A model generated the notes under the pieces. It searched no databases and was not told where the DNA came from. It was given only the letters and a program-made list of their open reading frames with translations. From Aeromonas veronii (GTDB lineage: Bacteria > Pseudomonadota > Gammaproteobacteria > Enterobacterales > Aeromonadaceae), in the NCBI RefSeq assembly GCF_040215105.1, contig NZ_CP157875.1:983501-1047500 (forward strand): a stretch of 64,000 nt of DNA, written 5' to 3'. Position 1 is the first letter of the stretch, and every line of letters starts with the position of its first letter. The position numbers and the translations under genes are program-made. Below, piece after piece: positions 8,265 to 15,948 of this stretch.

Positions 8265-9419
8265 CTATTCCAATACCGCCAAATCGCCGACCTGGATGTT
8301 AAACGGCGAATATTTGTTCTGACTGCTGATGACGGCGCCATCCTCGAACACCTGCACCACCTCGAACAGGCCATCGGCCGGGTTGCGCATGACGCGGGAC
8401 TTGCCATACGGGTCGACGAAGTCGGCGCTGTGCTGGACGCGGAACTGATCCCCGAGCTTGACCCCGTTGCGCCTGCCCAGATTGATGTGGGGGCCGCGCT
8501 CGTGCTGGCCGACGATGCGGGCGGTGACCTGGGCGCAGGAGAGCTCGGCGATGATGTCGCGGGCCGCCTCCTGCAACTGGTAATTCACCTCCTGGCCATA
8601 GCTCGATTGCCAGAACTGGCCGCTGTTGCTGCCGACCTGATCGCGCTTGGAGAAGGTCCACTCGGCGCGCCCCTTGTACTCCTTGCGACCGAGCAGGCTG
8701 CCGTTGATGCCGTCGAACAGGTAGAGCTGCATGCGGAAATTGCGGATGGGATCCTTGTACCAGCGGGTCAGCTCATTGCCCTGGGGCTCGAGGGAGAGAT
8801 CGTCGATGCTGCCGAGCACCAGGTACTGGCTGTCGGTGCGCAGGCTCAAGGCCTTGAGCTCCTCCAGCACGCTGCGATCCCCTTGCTGCAGATGCAACGG
8901 GTCGATGCGCAGATTCTCGTCCAGCCACTGGCGGGCGACGACCCCCTGCGGTGCGGCGGCCAGGGTCTCGAACAGCTGGCGGGAGAGATCGGCCGGCATA
9001 TCGTCGAGAGCGCCCGGGCTCGCCTGATCCGGGTAGCGCATGCGCAGGCGTACCAGCGTCAAATCCTTGGCGTAGTGCTGGGTCTGGCAGAGCTGGCGTT
9101 CCGCCAGGATGTCGGCCTGCACCGTGATGTACATGCGGCCGTTGCGCACCTCTTCCCGCTTGAGCCGATACTGGCGAATGTCGCCACCGGAGCGGATCTG
9201 GATCTGCTCAGAGCGCAGGCTGCCGTTCTCCAGCCGCTGGATGCTGGAGACGGCGGCGCCGCTCGCCAGCAGCGCCTGGCGCAGGGCATCCCGGGTCGCC
9301 TGCTCGCGGGCATAGGCCTCATCGCCGCCGATGATGGCGGCACTGCCCTGGGCCTCGATGATCTCGGCCCGGGCCGACAGGCTGGCCAGCAGCAGGGTTA
9401 ACAGCAGCGCAACTCTCAT
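8265..9419 (-). CDS. flgT: Flagellar H-ring assembly protein FlgT
   Basis: A 384-residue periplasmic protein that in Vibrio forms the H-ring around the basal body of the sodium-driven polar flagellum and is needed for MotX/Y recruitment. The start is set at the ATG at 9419, giving a clean signal peptide (LLLTLLLASLSARA). A start at 9461 would add 14 residues before it. The mature N-terminal domain has the FlgT_N pattern AQGSAAIIGGDEAYAREQAT and RDALRQALLASG. A middle domain with YLVLGSIDDLS and a C-terminal beta domain (INLGRRNGVKLGDQFRV) follow. It is divergent from flgO and flgP, the usual Vibrio-type layout. Confidence 0.88.
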   Translation of the reverse strand: MRVALLLTLLLASLSARAEIIEAQGSAAIIGGDEAYAREQATRDALRQALLASGAAVSSIQRLENGSLRSEQIQIRSGGDIRQYRLKREEVRNGRMYITVQADILAERQLCQTQHYAKDLTLVRLRMRYPDQASPGALDDMPADLSRQLFETLAAAPQGVVARQWLDENLRIDPLHLQQGDRSVLEELKALSLRTDSQYLVLGSIDDLSLEPQGNELTRWYKDPIRNFRMQLYLFDGINGSLLGRKEYKGRAEWTFSKRDQVGSNSGQFWQSSYGQEVNYQLQEAARDIIAELSCAQVTARIVGQHERGPHINLGRRNGVKLGDQFRVQHSADFVDPYGKSRVMRNPADGLFEVVQVFEDGAVISSQNKYSPFNIQVGDLAVLE

Positions 9420-9638
9420 ATCAGATACCTTGAATAGACGGACCACATCGGCCGTTGCCAACGGGGCGCAGGTCGACCAACGGCCTGCACCGGCAGGCCT
9501 ATGTCATTGCCCGAAATAAAAGCAAGATCCATGCCTCATTCTTCGGGATCGCCGCCAGGTCAGGGCCGAGGCCATCTGGCGCCAGGTAACGGGATCCGCT
9601 TCTGCGGATCCGGCGCGATCCTCGGCGCAATTCGGGCC

Positions 9639-9665
9639 TCAAGTGTTGGCCGCCGCGACCGATAA
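9639..9665 (+). promoter_or_regulatory. Candidate sigma-28 (FliA) promoter for flgOP
   Basis: TCAAGTGT, 11 bases, then ACCGATAA. Compared with the FliA consensus TAAAGTTT-N11-GCCGATAA this is 6/8 and 7/8 with exact spacing. It ends 32 bases before the flgO start codon. Confidence 0.65.
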
Positions 9666-9697
9666 CAGAGTCAGGTGTAGATACAGGAAAGGTATCA

Positions 9698-10318
9698 ATG
9701 AACAGATTCTTCACGGCGTTGACCCTGGCGCTGGCATTGGCCGGCTGCGGCTCCGCCGACCCCATCAACCGGGATCAGGGCGACCCCAGGCAGGCGGCCA
9801 AGGGGATGGAGCTCAACTGGCTGGTGGCGCGCATGACCGATCAGCTGATGGAGCGCAAGTCCCTCACCACCCTGACCGAGCCCATTGCGGTGGCTTCCTT
9901 CGTCGATCTCGACACCCTGAAGGACACCAACTGGATGGGCCAGCAGATCGAGGAGAGCTTCATCTACGAGCTGAACCGGCGCGGTGAGGTGGTGGTGGAC
10001 TTCAAGACCACGGGCAACATCCAGGTGACCCCCCAGGGGGATTTCGTGATGAGCCGCAACTACAAGGATCTCTCCTCCCGGCTGCCCATCTCCCGCATCC
10101 TGACCGGCACCTTCAGCCGCAATTCGCAGGGGATCCTGGTCAATGCCCGCATCATCGACCTGCGGACCAAGATGGTGGAGACCACGGCCCAGAGCCTGAT
10201 CCCGCAACAATATCTGTCCGGTGCCAGCAACTCGTTTGGCCGGGCATCCGTCAACCGGGGTTACCTGATGCGGGGGGGCCAGAGCCCGTCCGGCCATCTG
10301 GTCAACCTGACCCCCTGA
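9698..10318 (+). CDS. flgO: FlgO-family outer membrane flagellar lipoprotein
   Basis: A 206-residue lipoprotein: the signal peptide ends in a lipobox (ALAGC, cysteine at residue 17), so the protein is lipid-anchored after processing. The FlgO core is visible as LNWLVARMTDQLM, TEPIAVASFVDLDTLKDTNW, the MGQQIEESFIYELNRRG stretch and SRILTGTFSRNSQGILVNAR. FlgO contributes to the outer membrane-associated ring of the flagellar basal body and to motility. It is followed 13 bases later by flgP and preceded by a sigma-28 promoter candidate, consistent with late flagellar expression. Confidence 0.88.
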   Translation: MNRFFTALTLALALAGCGSADPINRDQGDPRQAAKGMELNWLVARMTDQLMERKSLTTLTEPIAVASFVDLDTLKDTNWMGQQIEESFIYELNRRGEVVVDFKTTGNIQVTPQGDFVMSRNYKDLSSRLPISRILTGTFSRNSQGILVNARIIDLRTKMVETTAQSLIPQQYLSGASNSFGRASVNRGYLMRGGQSPSGHLVNLTP

Positions 10319-10331
10319 TGAGGAAGATGCG

Positions 10332-10757
10332 ATGAAAATCCTGTTGGGCTGCCTGATGGCAATGCTGTTGACCGCCTGTAGCGGGAATCGGGTCGTGAAC
10401 TACGACGTGGCGCAAAAGCCGGACGATTTTCCCGTGCTCAAGGCGGTGGGCTACGCGGTGATCGACATCCAGCCGGGCCCCTCCCAGTCCGAGAAGATGC
10501 TGCAGGCCATTCGTGCCTCCAAGATGGATGCCTACCGGGAGCTGGCAGAACAGCTCAACGGTCAGCAGGTGCGGGGCAGCAGCAGCTACAAGGATCTGAC
10601 CCAGACCGCCAACTCCCTGGACGTGTCGGTGGCTGGCGTGGTGCGCGGTGCCCGGGTGGTGGCGACCTATCCCCGTGGCAACACCTATGCCACCGAGATG
10701 GAGCTCGATACCCGCAATCTCTATAGCCTCAACCAGCTGATGGCGGGCCAGTTCTAG
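10332..10757 (+). CDS. flgP: FlgP-family flagellar lipoprotein (LPP20 type)
   Basis: A 141-residue lipoprotein with a lipobox at the N-terminus (LLTAC, cysteine at residue 16). The body matches the FlgP/LPP20 pattern: AVGYAVIDIQPGPSQSEKML, AIRASKMDAYRELAEQLNGQ and DVSVAGVVRGARVVATYP. In Vibrio FlgP forms the outer membrane disc around the flagellum with FlgO and FlgT. It is co-transcribed with flgO, and a strong terminator follows 19 bases after the stop. Confidence 0.9.
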   Translation: MKILLGCLMAMLLTACSGNRVVNYDVAQKPDDFPVLKAVGYAVIDIQPGPSQSEKMLQAIRASKMDAYRELAEQLNGQQVRGSSSYKDLTQTANSLDVSVAGVVRGARVVATYPRGNTYATEMELDTRNLYSLNQLMAGQF

Positions 10758-10776
10758 GGGCGGTCAGTCACCATGC

Positions 10777-10805
10777 AAAAAGGCGAGCCCGGGGCTCGCC
10801 TTTTT
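10777..10805. terminator. Intrinsic terminator after flgP
   Basis: A stem GGCGAGCC/GGCTCGCC flanked by AAAAA on the left and TTTTT on the right, able to act on both strands. It ends the flgOP transcript. Confidence 0.85.
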
Positions 10806-11003
10806 GCTGTCCGGGATCTGGCCAGCCCGGCGCCACGTGAGCGCCAGCACCGCATCCCGCGCACCTGAGGGCTGTGCAGGTTGTCCATTTTGTATCAAAA
10901 AACTAAATGCCGGGGGCTTGCCGTTTAATTTTATTAAACGATCCGGCGGGTGTGAGCATGGGGTACAAGCAGAGGCAAGCTCAGGGAGAGAGGGGCGGAG
11001 AGT

Positions 11004-11036
11004 GAAAAAGCGAGGCGAGCCATTGGCTCGCCTCGC
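11004..11036 (-). terminator. Intrinsic terminator of pheA
   Basis: On the minus strand a 12-base stem GCGAGGCGAGCC/GGCTCGCCTCGC with a short loop is followed by CTTTTTC, 15 bases beyond the pheA stop. Confidence 0.8.
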
Positions 11037-11050
11037 GCATTGGGGGCGGC

Positions 11051-12223
11051 TTAGCTGCCCATCAGCACCGGCGGCACCGTGGTCGGCTTGACGTCTTCGC
11101 TCGGGTAGCAGCCCAGCACCTTGATGTAGCGGGTGATGGCGGTCAGCTCCAGCAGGGCGGCCTGCATCTCCGGGTTTTGCAGGTTGGCGGAGACATCCAG
11201 GTAGAACATCTCCTCCCAGGGGTTGCCCTGCACCGGCCGGGATTCCAGCTTGGTCATGTTGATGTCATGGCTGCGCAGCACCAGCAGCGCCTCCACCAGG
11301 GAACCGGGCTTCTGGGAGGTGGACATGATGAGGGTGGTCTTGGCCGGGATCTGGGACGCCACGTCGATGGGCTTGCGCGCCACCACGATGAAGCGGCTGT
11401 AGTTCTCTTTCTGGTTGGCGAGTTGCTCGGCCAGCACATCCAGGCCATAGAGCTCACCGCCGGCGGCGCTGCCGATGGCGGCGGCGTCCGGGCTTGCCAG
11501 CTCTTTGACCTTCATCATGGCGCTGGAGGAGGAGTCGCAGATCTCGTGGCGGGCCCCGTCCAGCTTGCCGAGGTAATGGGAGCACTGCTGGAACACCTGG
11601 GGATGGGCGTAGAAGGTCTTGATGCGAGAGAGTTCGGTCGGCACCGCCGTCAGGATGCAGTGCTCGATGGGGTAGGTCAGCTCACCGACGATGGAGAGGG
11701 TGGTGTGCTGCATCACGTCATACACCTCGTTGATGGAGCCCGAGCTGGTGTTCTCGATGGGCAGCACCCCGAAGGCGGCGCGGCCGGATTCCACGCTGTC
11801 GAGCACCTCGCGGAAGTTCTGGCAGTTCACCTCGATCACCTGATCCTTGTAGCGCGCCAGGTACTTGCGGGCCGCCAGGCTGGAGTAGGAACCGCGCGGG
11901 CCCAGATAGGCGACGCTGGTCATGGGCTCCTGCTGCTCGGGGTTCAGCAGGCTCTGCAGATAGGCCTGCTGGGAGAGCACGGAATCTTCGATGATGGTGT
12001 GGTAGATGCGGGTGATGTACTGGGCATCCAGGGCGAGGGGGCGGCCTTTCTGGATCAGGGCGACCAGCAGGTCCTGTTCGCGCTGGGTGTCGCGGATGGG
12101 GCGGGGATTGGCCTGCTTGGCACGGGCTACCTCGATGCTGAGGGTCTTGCGCTTGGCCAGCAGAGCGAGCAGCTCCTCATCCAACTGGGTAATGTCCTGT
12201 CTGATCTCGTCGAGCGTCGCCAT
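11051..12223 (-). CDS. pheA: Bifunctional chorismate mutase / prephenate dehydratase
   Basis: A 390-residue P-protein that converts chorismate to prephenate and then to phenylpyruvate, the committed branch to phenylalanine. Residues 1-90 are an AroQ chorismate mutase (DEIRQDITQLDEELLALLAK, KRKTLSIEVARAK). Residues about 103-285 are the prephenate dehydratase domain (VAYLGPRGSYSSLAARKYL, LPIENTSSGSINEVYD). From about 297 an ACT regulatory domain carries the phenylalanine-binding ESRP motif (NMTKLESRP). The dehydratase active-site triplet that is TRF in E. coli reads SRF here (ENYSRF). A Phe-rich leader peptide and attenuator precede the gene. Confidence 0.97.
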   Translation of the reverse strand: MATLDEIRQDITQLDEELLALLAKRKTLSIEVARAKQANPRPIRDTQREQDLLVALIQKGRPLALDAQYITRIYHTIIEDSVLSQQAYLQSLLNPEQQEPMTSVAYLGPRGSYSSLAARKYLARYKDQVIEVNCQNFREVLDSVESGRAAFGVLPIENTSSGSINEVYDVMQHTTLSIVGELTYPIEHCILTAVPTELSRIKTFYAHPQVFQQCSHYLGKLDGARHEICDSSSSAMMKVKELASPDAAAIGSAAGGELYGLDVLAEQLANQKENYSRFIVVARKPIDVASQIPAKTTLIMSTSQKPGSLVEALLVLRSHDINMTKLESRPVQGNPWEEMFYLDVSANLQNPEMQAALLELTAITRYIKVLGCYPSEDVKPTTVPPVLMGS

Positions 12224-12261
12224 TGTGGTTCCCTATCCAACTATTCGATGATGGTGAATGC

Positions 12262-12286
12262 AAAAAAAAGCCTCCGCTAGGGAGGC
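12262..12286 (-). terminator. pheA transcription attenuator
   Basis: On the minus strand, 45 bases after the leader peptide stop, a stem GCCTCC/GGAGGC with loop CTAGC is followed by eight T residues. It lies 38 bases upstream of the pheA start and is the terminator arm of a phenylalanine-responsive attenuator. Confidence 0.88.
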
Positions 12287-12331
12287 TCGGTTCGTCTTTG
12301 TTTTCTGTTCATGCGACGACAGGGCCTTCCC

Positions 12332-12379
12332 TCATGTGGGCCGGATAAACGAGAAAACGAAGAAGAATGGTGCGTGCAT
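12332..12379 (-). CDS. pheL: phe operon leader peptide PheL
   Basis: A 15-codon open frame on the minus strand encoding MHAPFFFVFSFIRPT, with five phenylalanines in a seven-residue stretch. In enterics such a peptide (E. coli PheL has seven Phe in fifteen residues) senses charged tRNA-Phe: ribosome stalling at the Phe codons prevents formation of the attenuator hairpin. Upstream of its ATG the minus strand reads AAGGACACACCC, giving an AAGGA ribosome site. The peptide is too short for ordinary ORF calling but its composition and place are diagnostic. Confidence 0.93.
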   Translation of the reverse strand: MHAPFFFVFSFIRPT

Positions 12380-12568
12380 GGGTGTGTCCTTGAGTTAACG
12401 CCATAAGCATTAAGGGATTTGGGCATCCGATGCAAGTAAAACTTGCCCGCTCCCCTGTGTTGAAGGCAGGGTAGGGAAGCTGGGGCTGGCTGGTGTCAGT
12501 GCCGTACTGGTCCCTTTTTCAACATCCGATTTCAGCGGTGTCACAGGCCGCATGCAGGAGGTGAGACG

Positions 12569-13168
12569 ATGGTGATTATCTTCGATCTGGGACGCGTGGT
12601 GGTGAGCTGGGATCCGGTGGCCATCGTGCGCTCCGTGATGGGGACGGTGGATGCCGAACGGCTGGCCGAGCGGCTGTTCAATCACCCGGACTGGCTGGAG
12701 GTGGACAGGGGCACCTTGTCCCTTCACACCATGGCGCGCCAGGCCGAGGCGCGCACCGGGCTCAGTGCGGCGCAGAACCTCGCCATCCTGCAGGCGGTGC
12801 CCGCCTCCCTGCTGCCGGATCCCGCCATGGTGCGCCTCATCGAGGAGTTGCATGGCGCCGGTCATCGCCTCTATGCCCTCTCCAACATGGGCCATGCCAG
12901 CATCGACTGGCTGGAGCAGCATCAGACGTTCTGGCGTTTCTTCAGCGGCAAGGTTGTGTCGGCGCGGGTGCGCATGATGAAGCCCGAGCCCGACATCTAT
13001 CGCTACCTGCTGGTCTCTTTCGATCTCAAGGCCGAGGAGTGCCTGTTCATCGATGACAGTCCGGCCAATGTCAGGGCCGCCGAGGCCCTCGGCCTGCAGG
13101 GTTTGATCTTTCTCGACCATAAGATGTGCCGGGATGACATGATTGAGCGCAAATTATTGCCAATCTGA
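12569..13168 (+). CDS. HAD-superfamily hydrolase (YihX-like)
   Basis: A 199-residue haloacid dehalogenase-like phosphatase, the same size as E. coli YihX, an alpha-D-glucose-1-phosphate phosphatase. Motif I is IFDLGRVVVSWDP, with glycine where most HAD enzymes have the second aspartate, as in YihX. Motif II is LYALSNMGH, motif III includes VRMMKPEPDIYRY, and motif IV is LFIDDSPANVRAAEALG. The substrate cannot be fixed from sequence. The gene stands alone between the pheA leader region and the LarE-like gene, with a ribosome site (caggaggtg) eight bases before the ATG. Confidence 0.85.
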   Translation: MVIIFDLGRVVVSWDPVAIVRSVMGTVDAERLAERLFNHPDWLEVDRGTLSLHTMARQAEARTGLSAAQNLAILQAVPASLLPDPAMVRLIEELHGAGHRLYALSNMGHASIDWLEQHQTFWRFFSGKVVSARVRMMKPEPDIYRYLLVSFDLKAEECLFIDDSPANVRAAEALGLQGLIFLDHKMCRDDMIERKLLPI

Positions 13169-13326
13169 GGGGCGGCATCGCCTCTGTCAGCCGGAAATTT
13201 CCTAGCATAAAAAGCATGGAAGGTAAATCTTTTCAGAATAAAAAATGGGTTTACCCTCATTCTTTAAGGGTCTATTCAGCTTTATAACAACAAAATGGTA
13301 TCCAATTCACCATCCGGAGTCGTTGT

Positions 13327-14166
13327 ATGGATGCCAATGTTGTCATGCTGAATCGGGGATACGATCAGACCTTTCAGGCTAGGGAACAGCGCATCATCGA
13401 GACCCTGGCCAGTTATGATGAGCTCGTCGTCTCATTCTCGGGCAGGCTTGCCGCCTGCTACTGCATGGATCTCTGCCGGGCCAGCGGAGTTCGCATTCGC
13501 GCCGTCACTCTGGACAGCCCCACTCTCAGCCGCCAGGCGGTGTCACGGGCCAAACGCTACTGTCAGCACCATGGCATCGAGCAGAAGGTGATCCAGACAG
13601 ACGAGATCCTCATCTGCAACTACCTGGGCCGGCTGGGCAAGGTGATAGACCCCATCCGCTATGTGTGCGAGCTGGCCTCCCTTGAGAGCAACTGGGGCCA
13701 TCAACCCATACTGCTACCGGCCTCCATCGATGAGCAGCGCTGCTATCTGCAACGCTTCGACAGCCTGCCCGCCAACACCCTCTGGTGCTTTGCCGAGCAG
13801 GGGATGACGGATCAGGACTTCCGCTACGGCTTTCACAAGCGGCGGCTGGATCATTGGGGCAAGGGGGGCAACGGTTGCCTGAGCAGCCGCTTCATCGACC
13901 CCGTCACCCTGGACAGACACCATCTGCGGATGGTGGACATGGCCGAGCAGATGCTCTCCGACATGGGGCTGGAGGAGGCGCAAGTCTTCTTCCACACCCT
14001 GGCGGACCGGGTCACCACCCTGGCCAGGGTGCGGGTGCCCCAGCGGCTGCGGGCCCGGGTGTTCGACATGCAGGGCAGCATCCTCAAGGCATTGAAGAGC
14101 ACGGATTTCGATCTGGTGACCCTGGACATGACGGTCATCGACGAGCCTCTCGAATGGGTGGTCTGA
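13327..14166 (+). CDS. LarE-like PP-loop protein with degenerate nucleotide loop
   Basis: A 279-residue protein that I recognise only as a divergent relative of LarE, the ATP-dependent sacrificial sulfur transferase. LarE-like features are VVSFSGRLAACYCMDLC, where the PP-loop SGGVDS should be (residues 36-43), then AVTLDSPTLSRQAVSRAKRY, QKVIQTDEI, and GCLSSRFIDPVTLDRHHLRM, equivalent to the LarE segment that carries the sacrificial cysteine (here Cys184). The PP-loop is altered (SGRLAA), so ATP pyrophosphatase activity is doubtful. No larB, larC or larA is nearby. A monocistronic gene with AT-rich DNA upstream. The function is unknown. Confidence 0.6.
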   Translation: MDANVVMLNRGYDQTFQAREQRIIETLASYDELVVSFSGRLAACYCMDLCRASGVRIRAVTLDSPTLSRQAVSRAKRYCQHHGIEQKVIQTDEILICNYLGRLGKVIDPIRYVCELASLESNWGHQPILLPASIDEQRCYLQRFDSLPANTLWCFAEQGMTDQDFRYGFHKRRLDHWGKGGNGCLSSRFIDPVTLDRHHLRMVDMAEQMLSDMGLEEAQVFFHTLADRVTTLARVRVPQRLRARVFDMQGSILKALKSTDFDLVTLDMTVIDEPLEWVV

Positions 14167-14259
14167 GTAGTCGATGGCCGGGGCGTGAGGCCGGTCATAG
14201 GCAAGGGTCGCCCGACTCTTTATACTGACGGCTTTCGCTTATCTATCGAGCCATCGCCT

Positions 14260-14838
14260 ATGAAACCCTTGTCCCGACTGCTGATCGCCCTCTGCCTCTC
14301 CCCCCTGCTGGTGCAGGCCGCCCCCCTGACCCAGGTTACCCTGCCGGACGGCCGCCAGATCCAGCTCAACGATGACTTCACCTGGGAGTATCTGCTGGTC
14401 AAACCGGCGGCCCCCGCCGAGCTGGCGACGGGCGCCAAGGGCACAGTCGCGGCCACCACGGTGGCGGTGGCGGCTCCGGTGCTGACCGAGCAGGCGCTGG
14501 CCAACCCCGAGCTGCTCTCCCAGGCGACCCGGGACGGGATCACCGCCAAACTGGAGCTGGTGGAGGGGGCTGATCCCCTGCTACTGCACTTCCAGCTGAG
14601 CAACACTGGCACCCGCAATGTGGTGCGGGTCAACGGCAGTGTCACCCTGTTCAGCGAGCAGGGGGTGCAGCTTGGCAGCCAGCCCGTGCGCCTCTGGGCC
14701 GGTGAGAACCGCCTGCCGGAGTCCTACCTGCGCAAGGGCGAGCAGCGTCCCTCCCGCGCCATCGAAGTGGCCCGCCCCGCCGGTCTGAGCGGCAAACCGC
14801 TGGTGAGGGTGCAGATCGACGAGGTGGAATTCCGCTAA
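14260..14838 (+). CDS. DUF3157 family exported protein
   Basis: A 192-residue predicted periplasmic protein. The ATG at 14260 begins a signal peptide (LLIALCLSPLLVQAA). The open frame extends 75 bases further upstream, but that part is not signal-like. The first mature segment, LTQVTLPDGRQIQLNDDFTW, is the start pattern of DUF3157 proteins. The rest holds an alanine- and valine-rich linker (residues 60-95) and a C-terminal beta domain. Family members are common in Vibrio and Aeromonas and have no assigned function. No operon partner is evident. Confidence 0.8.
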   Translation: MKPLSRLLIALCLSPLLVQAAPLTQVTLPDGRQIQLNDDFTWEYLLVKPAAPAELATGAKGTVAATTVAVAAPVLTEQALANPELLSQATRDGITAKLELVEGADPLLLHFQLSNTGTRNVVRVNGSVTLFSEQGVQLGSQPVRLWAGENRLPESYLRKGEQRPSRAIEVARPAGLSGKPLVRVQIDEVEFR

Positions 14839-15164
14839 TACCATCGCGACCATGCTGTAATTCGCTTTCTTTGTGGATAAATCGACCATGAAATCGCGAT
14901 GGATGCAGATAAATCGCTGCCCACAGGTCGTCATCAGGCCAGGACGTCAACGTCCCGGCCCCTGAAAAGGCGCCGGCAGGGTGAGGGATATAGGGGGTCG
15001 CCGGGCCCCCTTTCGCTTGAATGTTGCGTCGGCAATCCCCTGCAATATTTGCTTACATCTGCAATGCTTTGGCAACAGCTTGCCGCTCGGCACCGCGCGC
15101 TTTGCCCGTCACAATGACCCCATTCCAGCTAGTCCTCACTAGCTCAACAAATGGAGTCAATCCC
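14839..15164. other. Intergenic region before the OMP gene
   Basis: About 326 bases with no convincing coding frame. It contains a weak hairpin AGGGGG/CCCCCT followed by TTT (14992-15013), which may end the DUF3157 transcript, and presumably the promoter of the outer membrane protein gene. I could not fix promoter boxes. Confidence 0.5.
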
Positions 15165-15794
15165 ATGAAAAAAGTCGCACTCTCCGCTCTGGTTCTGGCC
15201 GGTTTCGCTTCCACCTCCGTCATGGCACAGGATGCCTTCAGCTATGCCAAGGGCGCAGCGACCTGGACCCACGCCAAGTCCGACTACGTCGGCGGCAAGG
15301 ACAGCAACAACCGTGACTTCGGTGGTCTGAGCCTGGATCTCTCCAAGAGCTTCGGCTCCAATTTCTACGGCCGTCTGGGCACCGAATACAGCTCCCGCAA
15401 CAGCGGCAACGACAGCATGAGCATCTCCAATCTGGGGATGGGGGTGTTCACCCCCCTCAGCACCGGTCTGAACCTCTATGGAGAAGCGGGTCTGATGGGT
15501 TACAGCATGGAGCGGGAACTGGCTTCCAACGTGAACGACTCCGGCTGGGACGATATCACCCGCAAGCAGAGCGGCAGCCTGTACGGTGAAGTGGGCCTGC
15601 GCTACGACATCGGCGCGGTCGAGCTCTCCACTGGTTATCGCTACGCCAACATGACCGATGACATGCACGATTTCAAAGTGGGCGGCGCCTACAAGCTGAC
15701 CCAGAACCTGGCGTTGACCGCCGACTACACCTATCGTCACTGGGATCTGCAACAGGGTTCCATCACCAGCCTGGGTGTGAAATACAGCTTCTGA
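15165..15794 (+). CDS. Small outer membrane beta-barrel protein
   Basis: A 209-residue protein with a standard signal peptide (ALSALVLAGFASTSVMA, cleavage before QDAF). The mature part has alternating amphipathic strands: GLSLDLSKSFGSNFYGRLG, GLNLYGEAGLMGYSM, GSLYGEVGLRYDIGAVELS and LALTADYTYRHWDL. It ends in YSF, the terminal aromatic expected for BAM-dependent assembly. It resembles eight-stranded OmpA-like or OmpX-like barrels, without a peptidoglycan-binding domain. The ATG at 15165 follows ATGGAGTC, a fair ribosome site. Specific function unknown. Confidence 0.85.
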   Translation: MKKVALSALVLAGFASTSVMAQDAFSYAKGAATWTHAKSDYVGGKDSNNRDFGGLSLDLSKSFGSNFYGRLGTEYSSRNSGNDSMSISNLGMGVFTPLSTGLNLYGEAGLMGYSMERELASNVNDSGWDDITRKQSGSLYGEVGLRYDIGAVELSTGYRYANMTDDMHDFKVGGAYKLTQNLALTADYTYRHWDLQQGSITSLGVKYSF

Positions 15795-15827
15795 TCTTCC
15801 TGTCCGTAGTAGTGTCTTGGTTTTTTT

Positions 15828-15859
15828 GCCCATGGTGTCGACCATGGGCTTTCTTGTTT
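15828..15859 (+). terminator. Intrinsic terminator after the OMP gene
   Basis: A 9-base stem GCCCATGGT/ACCATGGGC with loop GTCG and tail TTTCTTGTTT. A run of seven T on the left gives weaker activity on the other strand too. Confidence 0.85.
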
Positions 15860-15948
15860 CTGTGGCCCTGCGCGTAAAAAAGTTATACGACTTTACCAAT
15901 CTTGTATAAGTGCTATAACTGAGAAATAGTTATACGCGAGGCTTTGCC

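Noticed and set aside
9445..9471. A sigma-28 promoter for flgT on the minus strand
   Set aside because: GCCGATGT resembles the -10 box, but the -35 position reads CTGCGCCC, with no similarity to TAAAGTTT.
14872..14880. A perfect DnaA box (TTATCCACA on the minus strand)
   Set aside because: A single copy of a 9-mer is expected about once per two windows of this size by chance, and no further boxes or AT-rich unwinding element accompany it.
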